Below, piece by piece: positions 1 through 8,597 of a stretch of 64,000 bases of DNA. Below the pieces are notes generated by a model. That model did no database searches. It had not been told where the DNA came from and saw nothing but the letters and a program-made list of their open reading frames with translations. Numbering within the stretch: the first letter of the stretch is position 1; each line of letters starts with the position of its first letter. The stretch is from contig CAWCEP010000005.1 of assembly GCA_963794615.1 (NCBI GenBank), forward strand, positions 558,001-622,000, given 5' to 3'. The translations under genes were made by a program, and so were the position numbers. This stretch comes from Chersky-840 sp963794615. Lineage in GTDB: Bacteria; Actinomycetota; Acidimicrobiia; Acidimicrobiales; UBA8190.

Positions 1-639
1 CAGGACTGCCACGTTCGTCCCGAGTTGCAGGACGGACCGGTCGTCTTCCCCCGGCACTAGGGCTCGGATCTGCTCGCGTCCCCCGGTCAAAGCCACCCCG
101 GCCCGACTGAGCAGCTCGTCGTAGAAGCCGGTGTGGGAGAAGTCAACATCGAGCAATGGGGCACCCACCTCCAAGGGCATCCACACACGGTCAAGAGCGA
201 GTGGTTCTCCTCCAGCGAGTCGAAGTCGTTCCAGGTGGAACAGCGATGCCGCCTGCGAACATCCGAGATGCTCGGCCGCCTTCGGATCGGTTCGGACATC
301 GAGGGCCCGGACCACGCTGCGTTGCTCCAACCCTGATGCCTCCACCGACGCGAAAAGGCTGTAGAGCGCACCCAGGGGCTGCTCGATCTCGGTCTCCGCA
401 GCGAGCCGGGGGCGCCTCCCCCGCGCTGCCACGACAACACCTAGGGTCCGAAGTCGGCGCATCGCTTCACGAACCGTGTTCCGGCTGACGCCGTACTGAG
501 TCACGAGGGCCATCTCGGCCGGGAACGTATCGGCGAACTCGCCGTTCTCCAGGCGCCGGCAAAGGTCGTCCTGAAGCTGCGCCCAAAGTGGCACAGGGCT
601 CGCCCGATCGAGAGAAGTCGGGCTCTGACCCTTTTCCAT
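1..639 (-). CDS. GntR family transcriptional regulator with UTRA domain (C-terminus beyond window)
   Basis: Reading leftwards from an ATG at 637-639, the frame stays open to the window edge (about 213 residues). An AGGAGG Shine-Dalgarno at 645-650 lies five bases before the start. Residues about 15-75 form a GntR-type winged helix (VPLWAQLQDDL, then YGVSRNTVREAMRRL, the recognition-helix signature). Residues about 85 onwards look like a UTRA ligand-binding domain of the HutC subfamily (FHLERLRLAGGEPLALDRVW). Such proteins usually repress neighbouring genes until a small effector binds. It is divergent from the MBL/rhodanese gene, with about 90 bp between, which holds an inverted repeat. I infer that it controls itself and the sulfur gene/MFS pair. 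The effector is unknown. Confidence 0.85.
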   Translation of the reverse strand, partial: MEKGQSPTSLDRASPVPLWAQLQDDLCRRLENGEFADTFPAEMALVTQYGVSRNTVREAMRRLRTLGVVVAARGRRPRLAAETEIEQPLGALYSLFASVEASGLEQRSVVRALDVRTDPKAAEHLGCSQAASLFHLERLRLAGGEPLALDRVWMPLEVGAPLLDVDFSHTGFYDELLSRAGVALTGGREQIRALVPGEDDRSVLQLGTNVAVL

Positions 640-691
640 CCTCGCCTCCTGAGGTGACCCGGGCCCCACCCGGCGGCAAATGTACCTACAT

Positions 692-706
692 TGGTATATG
701 GTACCA
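692..706. promoter_or_regulatory. Candidate GntR operator (inverted repeat)
   Basis: TGGTA-5-TACCA is a perfect 5 bp inverted repeat between the divergent GntR and MBL genes. A second TACC-6-GGTA repeat (683-696) overlaps it. Position and symmetry fit a GntR dimer site; binding is inferred only. Confidence 0.45.
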
Positions 707-728
707 CCATCAAGCAGAGGAGATCGTC

Positions 729-2078
729 GTGGTTCGTGTGGACGTCGTCTCGACCGAAGAGCTCGGAGACCGAAGCTACGTGGCCCACGACGGCGAGACG
801 GCACTCGTCGTCGACCCGCAACGTGACATCGATCGAGTCGAGAGCCTCCTGTCTGATCTTCGTCTTCGTTGCGCGCTCGTCCTTGAAACCCACGTGCACA
901 ACGACTACGTGAGCGGGGGTCTGGAGCTGGCTGCCCGGACGGGGGCCACTTATGTCCTCTCGGCCGCCGACATCGTGGCATTCGACCGCCAAGGCGTGAC
1001 TGACGGCAATGGGCTGCACGTCGGGCGGCTACAGGTCACTGTGGTCGCCACACCGGGCCATACCGACGGGCATCTCTCCTATGTGGTCGATGACGGTGAG
1101 GGGACATCGGTGGTCTTCACCGGCGGTTCATTGCTTTACGGCACGGTGGGGCGCACCGATCTGGTCGACCCGCGAAGGACCGACGAGCTCACTCGGGCCC
1201 AGTACCGCTCGGCGCGGCACTTGGCAGCGCTACTGACCGACGACACCCCGGTGTACCCGACCCATGGGTTTGGGAGCTTCTGTTCGTCGGGCTCCGCCGC
1301 CGGTGACTCCCACAGCACCATCGGCACCGAGCGCTGTCGTAACGATGCGCTCGTCATCGACGACGAGGACGAGTTCGTGGCCAAGCTCGTCGCCGGGCTC
1401 ACCGCGTTCCCCACCTACTACACCCACATGGGTCCGCTCAATCGCCAGGGCCCTCTGCCGGTCGATCTGTCTCCTCCGGAACCGACCGACGCACGAGAGC
1501 TGGCCCGACGGATTGCCGGCGGGGACTGGGTCGTCGACCTGCGGTCGTCCCGCGCCTTTGCCGCCAAGCACGTAATGGGGACCATCGGGATCCCCCTCGG
1601 ACAGCACTTCGCCACGTATCTGGGGTGGCTCATCCCCTGGGATACACCGCTCACCTTGCTTGGGGAGAGCGCGCAGCAGATCAGCGACGCTCAGCGACAG
1701 CTCGTCCGCATCGGGATCGACCGGCCCAAAGGTGCGGCCACCGGGGCGCCGGGCGATGTCGCCACGCATAGCGTCCTGGAAAGTTACCCGGCCGCGACCT
1801 TCGACGACCTTGCCCGAGAGCCCGGCGCCGTTGTGCTCGATGTGCGACGAGACGATGAGCGGGCACTGGGTCACATCCCCGGCTCTGCTCATATTCCGTT
1901 GCATTCGCTGCTCGGACGGCTCGACGAGCTGCCCCACGACCAGCTGTGGGTGCATTGCGTCACCGGGTATCGCGCCGGCATCGCCGCCAGCCTGCTCGAT
2001 CGATCGGGACGAGCGGTCGTCTTGATCGATGACGACATCGAAAATGCCAAGCACCTGTTTGTCCATGACCCTGAGTGA
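729..2078 (+). CDS. MBL-fold hydrolase with two C-terminal rhodanese domains (persulfide dioxygenase-like)
   Basis: 449 residues from a GTG at 729. This start follows AGAGG at about 716-722 and leaves room for the upstream operator; an in-frame ATG at 588 would run back into the GntR gene. The metallo-beta-lactamase domain (about 1-240) has the metal motif HVHND (H54, H56, D58) followed by YVSGG, then TPGHTDGH and YPTHG further on, as in ETHE1-like persulfide dioxygenases. Two rhodanese domains follow. The first (about 265-340) lacks a catalytic cysteine; the second has HCVTGYR with Cys410. Likely role: cytoplasmic oxidation or transfer of sulfane sulfur. The MFS gene starts 24 bp downstream and is probably cotranscribed. 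The exact substrate cannot be told from sequence. Confidence 0.85.
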   Translation: MVRVDVVSTEELGDRSYVAHDGETALVVDPQRDIDRVESLLSDLRLRCALVLETHVHNDYVSGGLELAARTGATYVLSAADIVAFDRQGVTDGNGLHVGRLQVTVVATPGHTDGHLSYVVDDGEGTSVVFTGGSLLYGTVGRTDLVDPRRTDELTRAQYRSARHLAALLTDDTPVYPTHGFGSFCSSGSAAGDSHSTIGTERCRNDALVIDDEDEFVAKLVAGLTAFPTYYTHMGPLNRQGPLPVDLSPPEPTDARELARRIAGGDWVVDLRSSRAFAAKHVMGTIGIPLGQHFATYLGWLIPWDTPLTLLGESAQQISDAQRQLVRIGIDRPKGAATGAPGDVATHSVLESYPAATFDDLAREPGAVVLDVRRDDERALGHIPGSAHIPLHSLLGRLDELPHDQLWVHCVTGYRAGIAASLLDRSGRAVVLIDDDIENAKHLFVHDPE

Positions 2079-2102
2079 CACGGGGCCGTCCGGGCGCAAC
2101 GG

Positions 2103-3581
2103 ATGACATCCACCGAAATGAAGAGCGCCACCACGCTGGGATGGCGTCGCATCCTCGTCGAGCATCGCCGACCGCCGTCGATTGCCGCCCGGCCCAACGC
2201 CTACTGGCTGGTCCTGATGACGGTCTGTATCGGGGCCTTTATGAACCAGCTCGATGCCAGCATCGTGACGGTTGCCTTCCCCACGTTGCAGCGGAGCTTC
2301 CACGCCGGTCTCGGGGCCGTCACATGGGCGGGGCTGTCCTATCTGTTGGTCCTGGTCGGGCTCGTGACCGGCATCGGTCGTATGGCCGACATGATGGGTC
2401 GAAAGCTGCTCTACATGTACGGCTTCATTGTCTTCATCGTGGGCTCGGCCCTGTGCGGCTTGGCTCCGGACCTCCTCGCGCTCGACGGCTTTCGGGTCCT
2501 ACAGGGCGTCGGTGCGGCGATGATTCAAGCGAACAGCGTGGCCATCCTCGTCCTCGCTCTCCCCAGAGGGAGGTTGGGCCGCGGCATCGGCATTCAAGGA
2601 GCGGCCCAAGCCCTCGGGCTCGCCCTGGGCCCGACCATCGGCGGACTGCTCATCGCGCTCGGCGGCTGGCGGCTGATCTTCTTCGTGAACGTTCCCGTCG
2701 GCATCATCGGCACGGTCATGGCCTGGTACCTCATCCCGCGCAGCCGTCATCTCCAGGCCCGGGTGCCTTTCGACTGGCTCGGCCTGGCCCTCTTCGTCCC
2801 CGCCGTCGCCGCAGTGCTCTGCGCCCTCTCCTTCGGCGACAAGGCAGGCTGGAGGTCTCCTACCATCATCGGACTCTTCGTCGGGACACTGGTCATGGGG
2901 ACAGCATTCGTCCATCGCGAGCGCCACGTTGCCGATCCGATGCTCGACCTCACACTATTGAAGAGGATGCCGTTTACCGCTGGTATCACGAGCGGCCTGC
3001 TGTCATACATGGTGCTCTTCGGCACCTTGTTCGTCGTCCCCTTTTATCTCGAGCGCGCCCTTCACGAGAGCCCTGGCCGCAGCGGCCTGATGCTCGGCGT
3101 GATGCCTCTCGCTTTGGGAGTCGCCGCCCCCGTCGCCGGCCGGCTGGCCGAGCGGCTCGGGGCGCGATCGCTCACGGTGGCGGGCATGGCTATCTCGGCG
3201 GCGATGATGGGCTCGCTGATCGTCGCCCACGGCTCGCTACTTGTCATCATGATCGAACTGGCCATCCTCGGTGTGGGCCTCGGCATGTTCACGCCACCGA
3301 ACAACGCCGCCATCATGGGGTCTGTTCCCAAGGAACAGTCCGGGGTGGCCAGCGGCGTGCTCAATATGACCCGAGGCATGGGAACAGCCATGGGGCTCGC
3401 ATTCTCCAGTCTCATCTTCGGACTTGCCGCTGGATCCGAACATGCCTCGGTGGCGCTGGTGACCCGGGGCTTCGAAGCGTCAACCGCGTTTCTTGGTCTC
3501 ATCGCCCTGACGGCCATGGTCCTGTCTGCACTGCGTGGGAGGACCCCGCTCAATCGTGACCCCACGCTCTCGGCCGAGTAG
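2103..3581 (+). CDS. MFS efflux transporter, DHA2 (EmrB/QacA) type
   Basis: 492 residues, strongly hydrophobic, with the number and spacing of membrane helices expected of a 14-helix DHA2 drug/proton antiporter. Visible motifs are NQLDASIVTVAFPTL in helix 1, the loop motif GRMADMMGRKLLYMYG (motif A) and GPTIGGLLIALGGWRLIFFVNVP (motif C region, given here only in part: GPTIGGLL, WRLIFF). It sits 24 bp behind the MBL/rhodanese gene, so a shared transcript under the GntR regulator is likely. No strong Shine-Dalgarno precedes the ATG. The substrate is unknown; a role in exporting a sulfur compound or drug is speculative. Confidence 0.85.
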   Translation: MTSTEMKSATTLGWRRILVEHRRPPSIAARPNAYWLVLMTVCIGAFMNQLDASIVTVAFPTLQRSFHAGLGAVTWAGLSYLLVLVGLVTGIGRMADMMGRKLLYMYGFIVFIVGSALCGLAPDLLALDGFRVLQGVGAAMIQANSVAILVLALPRGRLGRGIGIQGAAQALGLALGPTIGGLLIALGGWRLIFFVNVPVGIIGTVMAWYLIPRSRHLQARVPFDWLGLALFVPAVAAVLCALSFGDKAGWRSPTIIGLFVGTLVMGTAFVHRERHVADPMLDLTLLKRMPFTAGITSGLLSYMVLFGTLFVVPFYLERALHESPGRSGLMLGVMPLALGVAAPVAGRLAERLGARSLTVAGMAISAAMMGSLIVAHGSLLVIMIELAILGVGLGMFTPPNNAAIMGSVPKEQSGVASGVLNMTRGMGTAMGLAFSSLIFGLAAGSEHASVALVTRGFEASTAFLGLIALTAMVLSALRGRTPLNRDPTLSAE

Positions 3582-4670
3582 CCAATGCCCTGGCAACCTC
3601 GCCGCAGGCCCCCTGTACTGGGGAGCGGCACGATGCCGCCACCACCCACTCGTGGTATGTCGGCGTGGTCCACCCGGGAGAGCTCGACGCTCATCGAAGG
3701 AGAAGGGCCAACGACCGTCGGAGCCAGTCCTGTACGAGGCGCCTGGTCCAGGGTTCCGGTGCGAGTCGTGGGCCGGGTTAAGCCCCAGACATTGAGATTG
3801 GAGCGGGACGCTACAGCTCGGACATGGTCAATGAGGCACTCCGGCGCTAGCTCTACGTCCGCCCCCAAGCGATTGGGCCGATAACCTGTGCGCCATTACC
3901 CTTGACTCGTCGGTGATCGACCGCTCCCTTCGAAACGTGGCCCGAGGAGAAGCGGTACCCGCCCTGCCCGGTGAGACCGGGCTGCCGAAAAGCACCGCCA
4001 ATTCTCATGTCTTATGACGTTGGCAGGAATGGACGGCAATTCACCTCCTGACCCACGGTCGTCCTGGGCCTTGGCGTCCTGGCCGCCATCGTGGCGTGCG
4101 CATTGAGCCTGATCGTCGGTGGGTGGAGATGGCCGACGGTCACTGTGCTCATCATCGTGACGTGGCGGGCGCTTGCCCTCGTGCTTCCAGTGGGAAGGAG
4201 ACGTTCCGGCCACGCGCCTGGCTCCTGACAGGTCCAAGATGACAGCCTTTGCGAGGGTCAATGCGGGCTCCTGAGCGAGCGGCCAGCGTCACCGCGACGT
4301 TTCACCAGGGTGCGACTTCGAGCTGGCGAACTTCAAACTGGCGTCGATCACGGTCGAGACCGTACGTGCAGCTCAGCTTACGTATCGGCGAGCGCTGATC
4401 AGTGACCTGATCGAATCGCCTCCGTCTTATTCATTCAGTGTCTCCAACGGCGGTGCCACGTTCAGGCATAGCGCCGGGGAGGTCAAAGTGGCTGCGTTCG
4501 ATCGTTGCCATCGTTCGCCCGATACCCAGAGAGAACTCGGAGCTTCGACGATCGTCCTGCTGGGTGAGGTGAGGTGTGTGCGCTATGGCGAGAGGTTCAC
4601 GACGTCGGCGGCGTGTCACACCGCAGGAGACCGAACGGGTTGCCGCCACGCCACGACGTCACGACGTCAT
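3582..4670. other. Intergenic stretch, no convincing gene; possible remnant of a membrane protein
   Basis: About 1.1 kb without a frame that shows a domain, a good ribosome site or conserved-looking protein. In one + frame, 4056-4228 encodes a strongly hydrophobic stretch (GVLAAIVACALSLIVGG, then VTVLIIVTWRALALVLPVG) ending in a stop, with an upstream stop and no start. This may be the tail of a decayed membrane protein. Frames across 4488-5132 are antisense to arsR and are judged spurious. Confidence 0.3.
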
Positions 4671-5027
4671 CTACCTGACGGGCTGGAGGGCCGTTTGAAG
4701 GTCGGCGAGGCGCTCGCGATCGAGGGAGTACCACACCCACTTCCCGCGTCGATCGCCGTGGACGAGGCCGGCGTCGCTCAGGATCTTCAGGTGATGGGAA
4801 ACGGTGGGCTGGCTCTTGCCCAGCGGTTCCACGAAGTCACACACGCAGACCTCGCCTTCTGGTGCAGCGGCGAGAATGCTCAAGACACGGAGCCGGACCG
4901 GGTCGGCCAAGGCGCTGAACCCCATGGCCAGCTCTCCGGCCTGGGTGGCATCAAGAGGCGAGGCCAGCACGGAAGGGCAGCAGCGGTCCGTGGCCTCGGG
5001 CCTGGTGGTCGCCACCTGCTTGGCCAT
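4671..5027 (-). CDS. arsR: ArsR family arsenic-responsive repressor
   Basis: 118 residues from the ATG at 5025-5027, preceded by AGGAGGTG (5032-5039). An upstream in-frame ATG at 5066 is rejected because it lies inside the predicted -10 box and operator. The winged helix contains the metalloid-binding motif VCVCDF at the start of the DNA-binding region (Cys-x-Cys-Asp, as in ArsR1 ELCVCDL), followed by the recognition helix SQPTVSHHLKILSDAGLV. An extra CC pair near residue 16 may add a thiol ligand. Expected role: repress the divergent arsI operon and itself, releasing DNA when As(III) binds the cysteines. The divergent layout and operator support this. Confidence 0.93.
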   Translation of the reverse strand: MAKQVATTRPEATDRCCPSVLASPLDATQAGELAMGFSALADPVRLRVLSILAAAPEGEVCVCDFVEPLGKSQPTVSHHLKILSDAGLVHGDRRGKWVWYSLDRERLADLQTALQPVR

Positions 5028-5040
5028 GCCCCACCTCCTA

Positions 5041-5090
5041 TTGACAGATGTCGATGCATTGATCATACTCCACGCATCGACGCTTGTGAA
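5041..5090. promoter_or_regulatory. Overlapping divergent ars promoters with ArsR operator
   Basis: Towards arsI: -35 TTGACA (5041-5046), 17 bp spacer, -10 CATACT (5064-5069). Towards arsR (read on the minus strand): -35 TTCACA (5085-5090), 17 bp spacer, -10 TATGAT (5062-5067). A perfect 7 bp inverted repeat, TCGATGC (5051-5057) and GCATCGA (5074-5080), brackets both -10 boxes. That is the expected geometry for one ArsR dimer shutting both promoters. Confidence 0.75.
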
Positions 5091-5107
5091 TACTACCGGA
5101 GGCCGTC

Positions 5108-5596
5108 ATGTCCAGAGTCCAGCTCGCCTTGAACGTCACCGATCTCGACGCCGCCGTGGACTTCTACTCCAAGCTGTTCGGAGCGCAGCCGGCCAAGCGC
5201 CGCCCTGGTTACGCCAACTTCGCCATCGTCGAGCCGCCTCTCAAGCTGGTCCTCATCGAGGAGAGAGCGGGACGGGGAGCCGGCGTGGCGGGTGCGCTGA
5301 ATCACTTGGGCGTGGAAGTGGACTCGGCCGAAGAGGTCCAGGCGGCCACACGGAGGCTCTCGGCCGAGGGGCTCGAGCCCGACGTCCAGGAGTCGACGAC
5401 GTGTTGCTACGCCCTCCAGGACAAGGCGTGGGTCAACGACCCCGACGGCGCACCCTGGGAGATCTACACCGTTCTCGCCGACGCGCCGCAAGAGACCGAT
5501 CTGGGGTGCTCGACCGAGGGCTGCGCGCCCGAAGGGGAGCCGACCATCCCCGTGGGCGCCACGTCCGTCGCGTCGGCCTCCAACGCCTGCTGCTAG
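5108..5596 (+). CDS. arsI: ArsI/CadI family VOC protein (organoarsenical lyase / heavy-metal resistance)
   Basis: 162 residues, vicinal-oxygen-chelate (glyoxalase) fold, starting ATG at 5108. N-terminal RVQLALNVTDLDAAVDFYSKLFG and central LNHLGVEVDS are typical of CadI/ArsI proteins. The vicinal cysteine pair in STTCCYALQDK matches the As(III)-binding pair of ArsI C-As lyases, and PDGAPWEIYTVLAD supplies the metal-ligand Glu region. The Cys-rich tail (TDLGCSTEGC, ending NACC) may hold metalloid. ArsI breaks the C-As bond of trivalent methyl/aryl arsenicals; CadI homologues are cadmium-induced. It is first in the operon behind the ArsR-controlled promoter, so an arsenic role is preferred. Confidence 0.88.
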   Translation: MSRVQLALNVTDLDAAVDFYSKLFGAQPAKRRPGYANFAIVEPPLKLVLIEERAGRGAGVAGALNHLGVEVDSAEEVQAATRRLSAEGLEPDVQESTTCCYALQDKAWVNDPDGAPWEIYTVLADAPQETDLGCSTEGCAPEGEPTIPVGATSVASASNACC

Positions 5597-5631
5597 GCAT
5601 CGGTCTCCGGATCCCTCGACCAGGGTCGGAA

Positions 5632-6459
5632 ATGAATGACGCTGCGCTTTGGCGCCGCTTGCTCGCCGAGCTGCTCGGCAGTGCCTTTCTGGCAGCCATC
5701 GTGATCGGCTCGGGCATCGCCGCGCAACAGCTCTCGCCGGGCAACGTCGGCCTCGAGCTGTTCGAGAACGCGGCGGTGACGGCAGCCGGGCTCTTCGCCA
5801 TCATCTTGATGTTCGGTCCGGTGTCCGGGGCTCATTTCAACCCGGTGGTCTCGTTCGTCGACGCCGCCTTCGACGGGCTGAGCTGGCGCGACGCCTGTGC
5901 GTACCTGCCCGCCCAGGTGGCGGGCTGCGTCGGGGGGGCGGTCATCGCCAACCTGATGTTCTCCAAGGCCGCGGTGTCGATCTCGACCCACCACCGAGCC
6001 ACCCCGGCCCATTTCCTCTCCGAGATCGTGGCCACGCTCGGGCTCATCCTGGTCATCTTCGCCCTGGCCCGCAGCGGCCGGAGCCGAAGCGCCCCGGCCG
6101 CGGTCGGCGCCTACATCGGAGCGGCATACTTCTTCACCAGTTCGACCAGCTTCGCCAACCCCGCCATCACCGTGGGGCGCATGTTCTCCAATACCTTCGC
6201 GGGCATCGCCCCCATCTCGGCTCCGGGTTTTGTCGGCGCTCAGATCGTCGGGGGTGTCGTCGCCTTCATCGTCATCAAGTCCCTCTATCCCGGCGTCACC
6301 CCGGCCGAAGCATCCGACATCATCTTTCCTCACCACCTCCGGAGTTCCCCCGACCCCGTGGTGACTGCAGTTCCGGACGGTCGCCTCGATTCTGCCAATG
6401 CCGATGGAGCCACTGCGCGTCGTTGGCACCAGGACCAACCCTCGCCACCGGTTGCGTGA
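5632..6459 (+). CDS. MIP family channel (aquaporin/aquaglyceroporin), likely arsenite exit channel
   Basis: 275 residues from ATG 5632 in the same frame as a longer spurious upstream extension. Six membrane segments with the two half-helix motifs: HFNPVVS (NPV instead of NPA) in the first half and FANPAITVGR in the second. Helix 1 carries AELLGSAFLAAIVIG. A hydrophilic tail of about 45 residues follows the last helix. It lies 35 bp behind arsI and just before the flavoprotein, inside the ars operon. MIP channels of this context (AqpS in Sinorhizobium) let As(OH)3 leave the cell after arsenate reduction. With no ArsB or Acr3 visible, that is the likely function. Confidence 0.87.
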   Translation: MNDAALWRRLLAELLGSAFLAAIVIGSGIAAQQLSPGNVGLELFENAAVTAAGLFAIILMFGPVSGAHFNPVVSFVDAAFDGLSWRDACAYLPAQVAGCVGGAVIANLMFSKAAVSISTHHRATPAHFLSEIVATLGLILVIFALARSGRSRSAPAAVGAYIGAAYFFTSSTSFANPAITVGRMFSNTFAGIAPISAPGFVGAQIVGGVVAFIVIKSLYPGVTPAEASDIIFPHHLRSSPDPVVTAVPDGRLDSANADGATARRWHQDQPSPPVA

Positions 6460-6484
6460 CGAGGCGATCTCAACAGGAGACCTC

Positions 6485-7906
6485 ATGCACCTCATCGCCA
6501 TCGGAGGAAGCGACGCCGGCATCAGCGCCGCGCTGCGGGCCCGAGAGCTCGAACCCGGCACCGAGGTCACGGTTGTGGTCGCGGACGCCTATCCCAACTT
6601 CTCCATCTGCGGGATTCCCTACTACGTCTCGGGTGAGGTCACCCACTGGCGCAACCTGGCCCACCGGACCATCGCCGACCTCGAGGCTACGGGGATGGGA
6701 CTTCGCCTGGACACCGTGGCTCGCCGCATCGACGTCGAGGGTCGCAAGCTCCTCGTCACCGACGCCGATGGTAACGAGGAGCTTCTTTCCTACGACGAGC
6801 TGGTCGTCGGCACCGGGGCCGTCTCCGTTCGTCCCCCCATCGAGGGCCTCCATGGACCAGACGCCCTGGGGGTCGAGGACGGGGTCCATCTCTTGCACTC
6901 CATGGGGGACACCTTCGCCGTCATGCGCACCCTCGAGGAGGCTGCGCCGGCCAGCGCCATCATCGTCGGGGCCGGCTACATCGGGCTGGAGATGGCCGAA
7001 GCTCTCGTGGCGCGTGGGCTTTCGGTGACCCAGATGGAGCAGCTATCCGAGGTGCTCCCCACCGTCGACCCCGAGATCGGCGCCCTCGTCCACGGGCAGC
7101 TCGTCGAGCACGGCGTGGACGTGCTCACCGGAACGACCGTCCGTTCCGTGGCCAGAGCGAGACCCGGCGAGCCCGCTCGTCTGCGCGTCGACGCAACGGC
7201 GGCCGACGGCCAGGGCGTGATGCGGAACGTGGACATGGTGCTCGTGGTGGTGGGAGTTCGGCCCGATACGGAGTTGGCTGCTTCATCCGGCGCCGCCCTT
7301 GGTCAGCGGGGCGCCATCGCCGTCGACCGCCACATGCGGACCAACTTGCCGCACGTCTTTGCTGCCGGCGACTGCGTGGTGACCCATCACCGACTGCTCG
7401 GCGAGACCTACCTGCCGCTCGGCACCACGGCCCACAAGCAGGGACGGGTCGCCGGAGAGAATGCCCTCGGCGGCGACTGTGCCTTCGCCGGGAGTCTCGG
7501 CACCCAGGTCGTCAAGATCTTCGATCACGCCGTGGCCCGCACCGGACTGCGCGACCACGAAGCCATCACGGGCGGGTTCGATCCGCTGACCGTCGGAGCC
7601 GAGGCCGACGACCACAAGGCGTACTACCCCGGAAGTCACCGCATCGCCATGCGCTTCACCGGCGACGCCACGACCGGCCGACTCCTCGGCGTTCAACTCT
7701 TCGGCCACAAGCAGGCCGAGGTGGCCAAACGAGTTGACATCGGCGCTGCTGCCATCTTCCACGAAATGACCGTGGACGCCATGAATGAGCTTGACCTTTC
7801 GTACACACCGCCGCTGGGGAGCCCGTGGGACGCCATTCAGGTGGGAGCCCAATCCTGGGTGCGTGCGGACTCCCAGCGACGCCTCGGGGAGGCCCGAGCT
7901 GGGTGA
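6485..7906 (+). CDS. FAD-dependent pyridine nucleotide-disulfide oxidoreductase, CoA-disulfide reductase-like
   Basis: 473 residues from ATG 6485 with AGGAG nine bases before. An N-terminal dinucleotide fold (MHLIAIGGSDAGISAALRA) is followed by FSICGIPYYVSG with Cys42, the single redox cysteine typical of CoA-disulfide reductase/NADH oxidase enzymes. A second NAD(P)-binding fold is at about 160 (IIVGAGYIGLEMAEAL), an FAD motif near 300 (HVFAAGDCV), and a C-terminal dimerisation domain from about 340. The family uses NAD(P)H to reduce a mixed or low-molecular-weight disulfide. In this operon it may regenerate thiols for the reductase downstream; that is inference from position. Confidence 0.87.
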   Translation: MHLIAIGGSDAGISAALRARELEPGTEVTVVVADAYPNFSICGIPYYVSGEVTHWRNLAHRTIADLEATGMGLRLDTVARRIDVEGRKLLVTDADGNEELLSYDELVVGTGAVSVRPPIEGLHGPDALGVEDGVHLLHSMGDTFAVMRTLEEAAPASAIIVGAGYIGLEMAEALVARGLSVTQMEQLSEVLPTVDPEIGALVHGQLVEHGVDVLTGTTVRSVARARPGEPARLRVDATAADGQGVMRNVDMVLVVVGVRPDTELAASSGAALGQRGAIAVDRHMRTNLPHVFAAGDCVVTHHRLLGETYLPLGTTAHKQGRVAGENALGGDCAFAGSLGTQVVKIFDHAVARTGLRDHEAITGGFDPLTVGAEADDHKAYYPGSHRIAMRFTGDATTGRLLGVQLFGHKQAEVAKRVDIGAAAIFHEMTVDAMNELDLSYTPPLGSPWDAIQVGAQSWVRADSQRRLGEARAG

Positions 7907-7946
7907 TGCGATTCAGATAGCGGGGCACGTGACAGGGGGAGGAAAC

Positions 7947-8591
7947 ATGAGTGACCTGGTACAGATGAACCCGGGGCAGAGGAAGGCCCTCACGCACGCA
8001 GCGCGAGATCTCCATACGAGGTTCCAGGGCGTGTTCGGACAGGAGACGATCGAGGCGTTGGTGTTCGACAGCTTTCGGACTCTGGCGGCGAAGTCGACCA
8101 TCGCCGATTGGTTGGTGATCGGCGCTGAGAACTTCGCTCGACAGCGGCTCGAAGCTCTCGTCCAAGCCGAAGAACATGCCTCGAACAAGCGCCCTGCGGT
8201 CCTGTTCTTGTGCGTCCACAATTCCGGTCGATCTCAGATGGCGCTCGGCTGGTTTACCCACTTTGCGGGTGACCGTGCGATCGGATGGTCAGGTGGATCT
8301 GAGCCTGGTTCCCAGATCGACACCAACGTGGTCGCCGCCATGGCCGAGGTCGGGATTGACATCTCGCGAGAGTTCCCGAAGCCCTGGACCGACGAATTCG
8401 TGGGGGCGGCCGACGTCGTGGTGACGATGGGGTGTGGCGACGCTTGTCCCCTCGTCCCTGGCAAGCACTACGAGGACTGGGAATTCAGCGACCCCATGGG
8501 GAAGTCCATCGCCGAGATCCGTCCCATCCGCGACCAAATTGGCCGACGGGTAAACGACCTGTTCGATCACCTGGAGATCCAGCGGGGCTAG
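7947..8591 (+). CDS. arsC: Arsenate reductase (low-molecular-weight phosphatase family) with N-terminal helical domain
   Basis: 214 residues, ATG 7947 behind GGGGGAGG. Residues about 1-75 form an all-helical N-terminal domain found on many actinobacterial ArsC proteins. From 83 the LMW-phosphatase domain carries the P-loop LCVHNSGRSQMA (C89-X5-R95), the later acidic loop DPMGKS, and a cysteine pair C163/C167 (MGCGDACPLV) that could relay electrons. Related enzymes reduce As(V) to As(III) with mycothiol/mycoredoxin or thioredoxin. It is the last gene of the ars operon, 40 bp behind the flavoprotein. Which reductant it uses cannot be decided here. Confidence 0.9.
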   Translation: MSDLVQMNPGQRKALTHAARDLHTRFQGVFGQETIEALVFDSFRTLAAKSTIADWLVIGAENFARQRLEALVQAEEHASNKRPAVLFLCVHNSGRSQMALGWFTHFAGDRAIGWSGGSEPGSQIDTNVVAAMAEVGIDISREFPKPWTDEFVGAADVVVTMGCGDACPLVPGKHYEDWEFSDPMGKSIAEIRPIRDQIGRRVNDLFDHLEIQRG

Positions 8592-8597
8592 CAGGGT

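Noticed and set aside
1230..2303. Long minus-strand frame of about 357 codons opposite the MBL gene
   Set aside because: Mirror of a well-supported gene; GC-rich codon use leaves the opposite frame open by chance.
3585..3884. Possible 99-codon gene after the MFS transporter
   Set aside because: No ribosome site, low-complexity Arg/Pro/Ser composition and no recognisable fold.
4488..5132. Long + strand open frame of about 214 codons
   Set aside because: Antisense to arsR and across its promoter; no domain and typical high-GC shadow composition.
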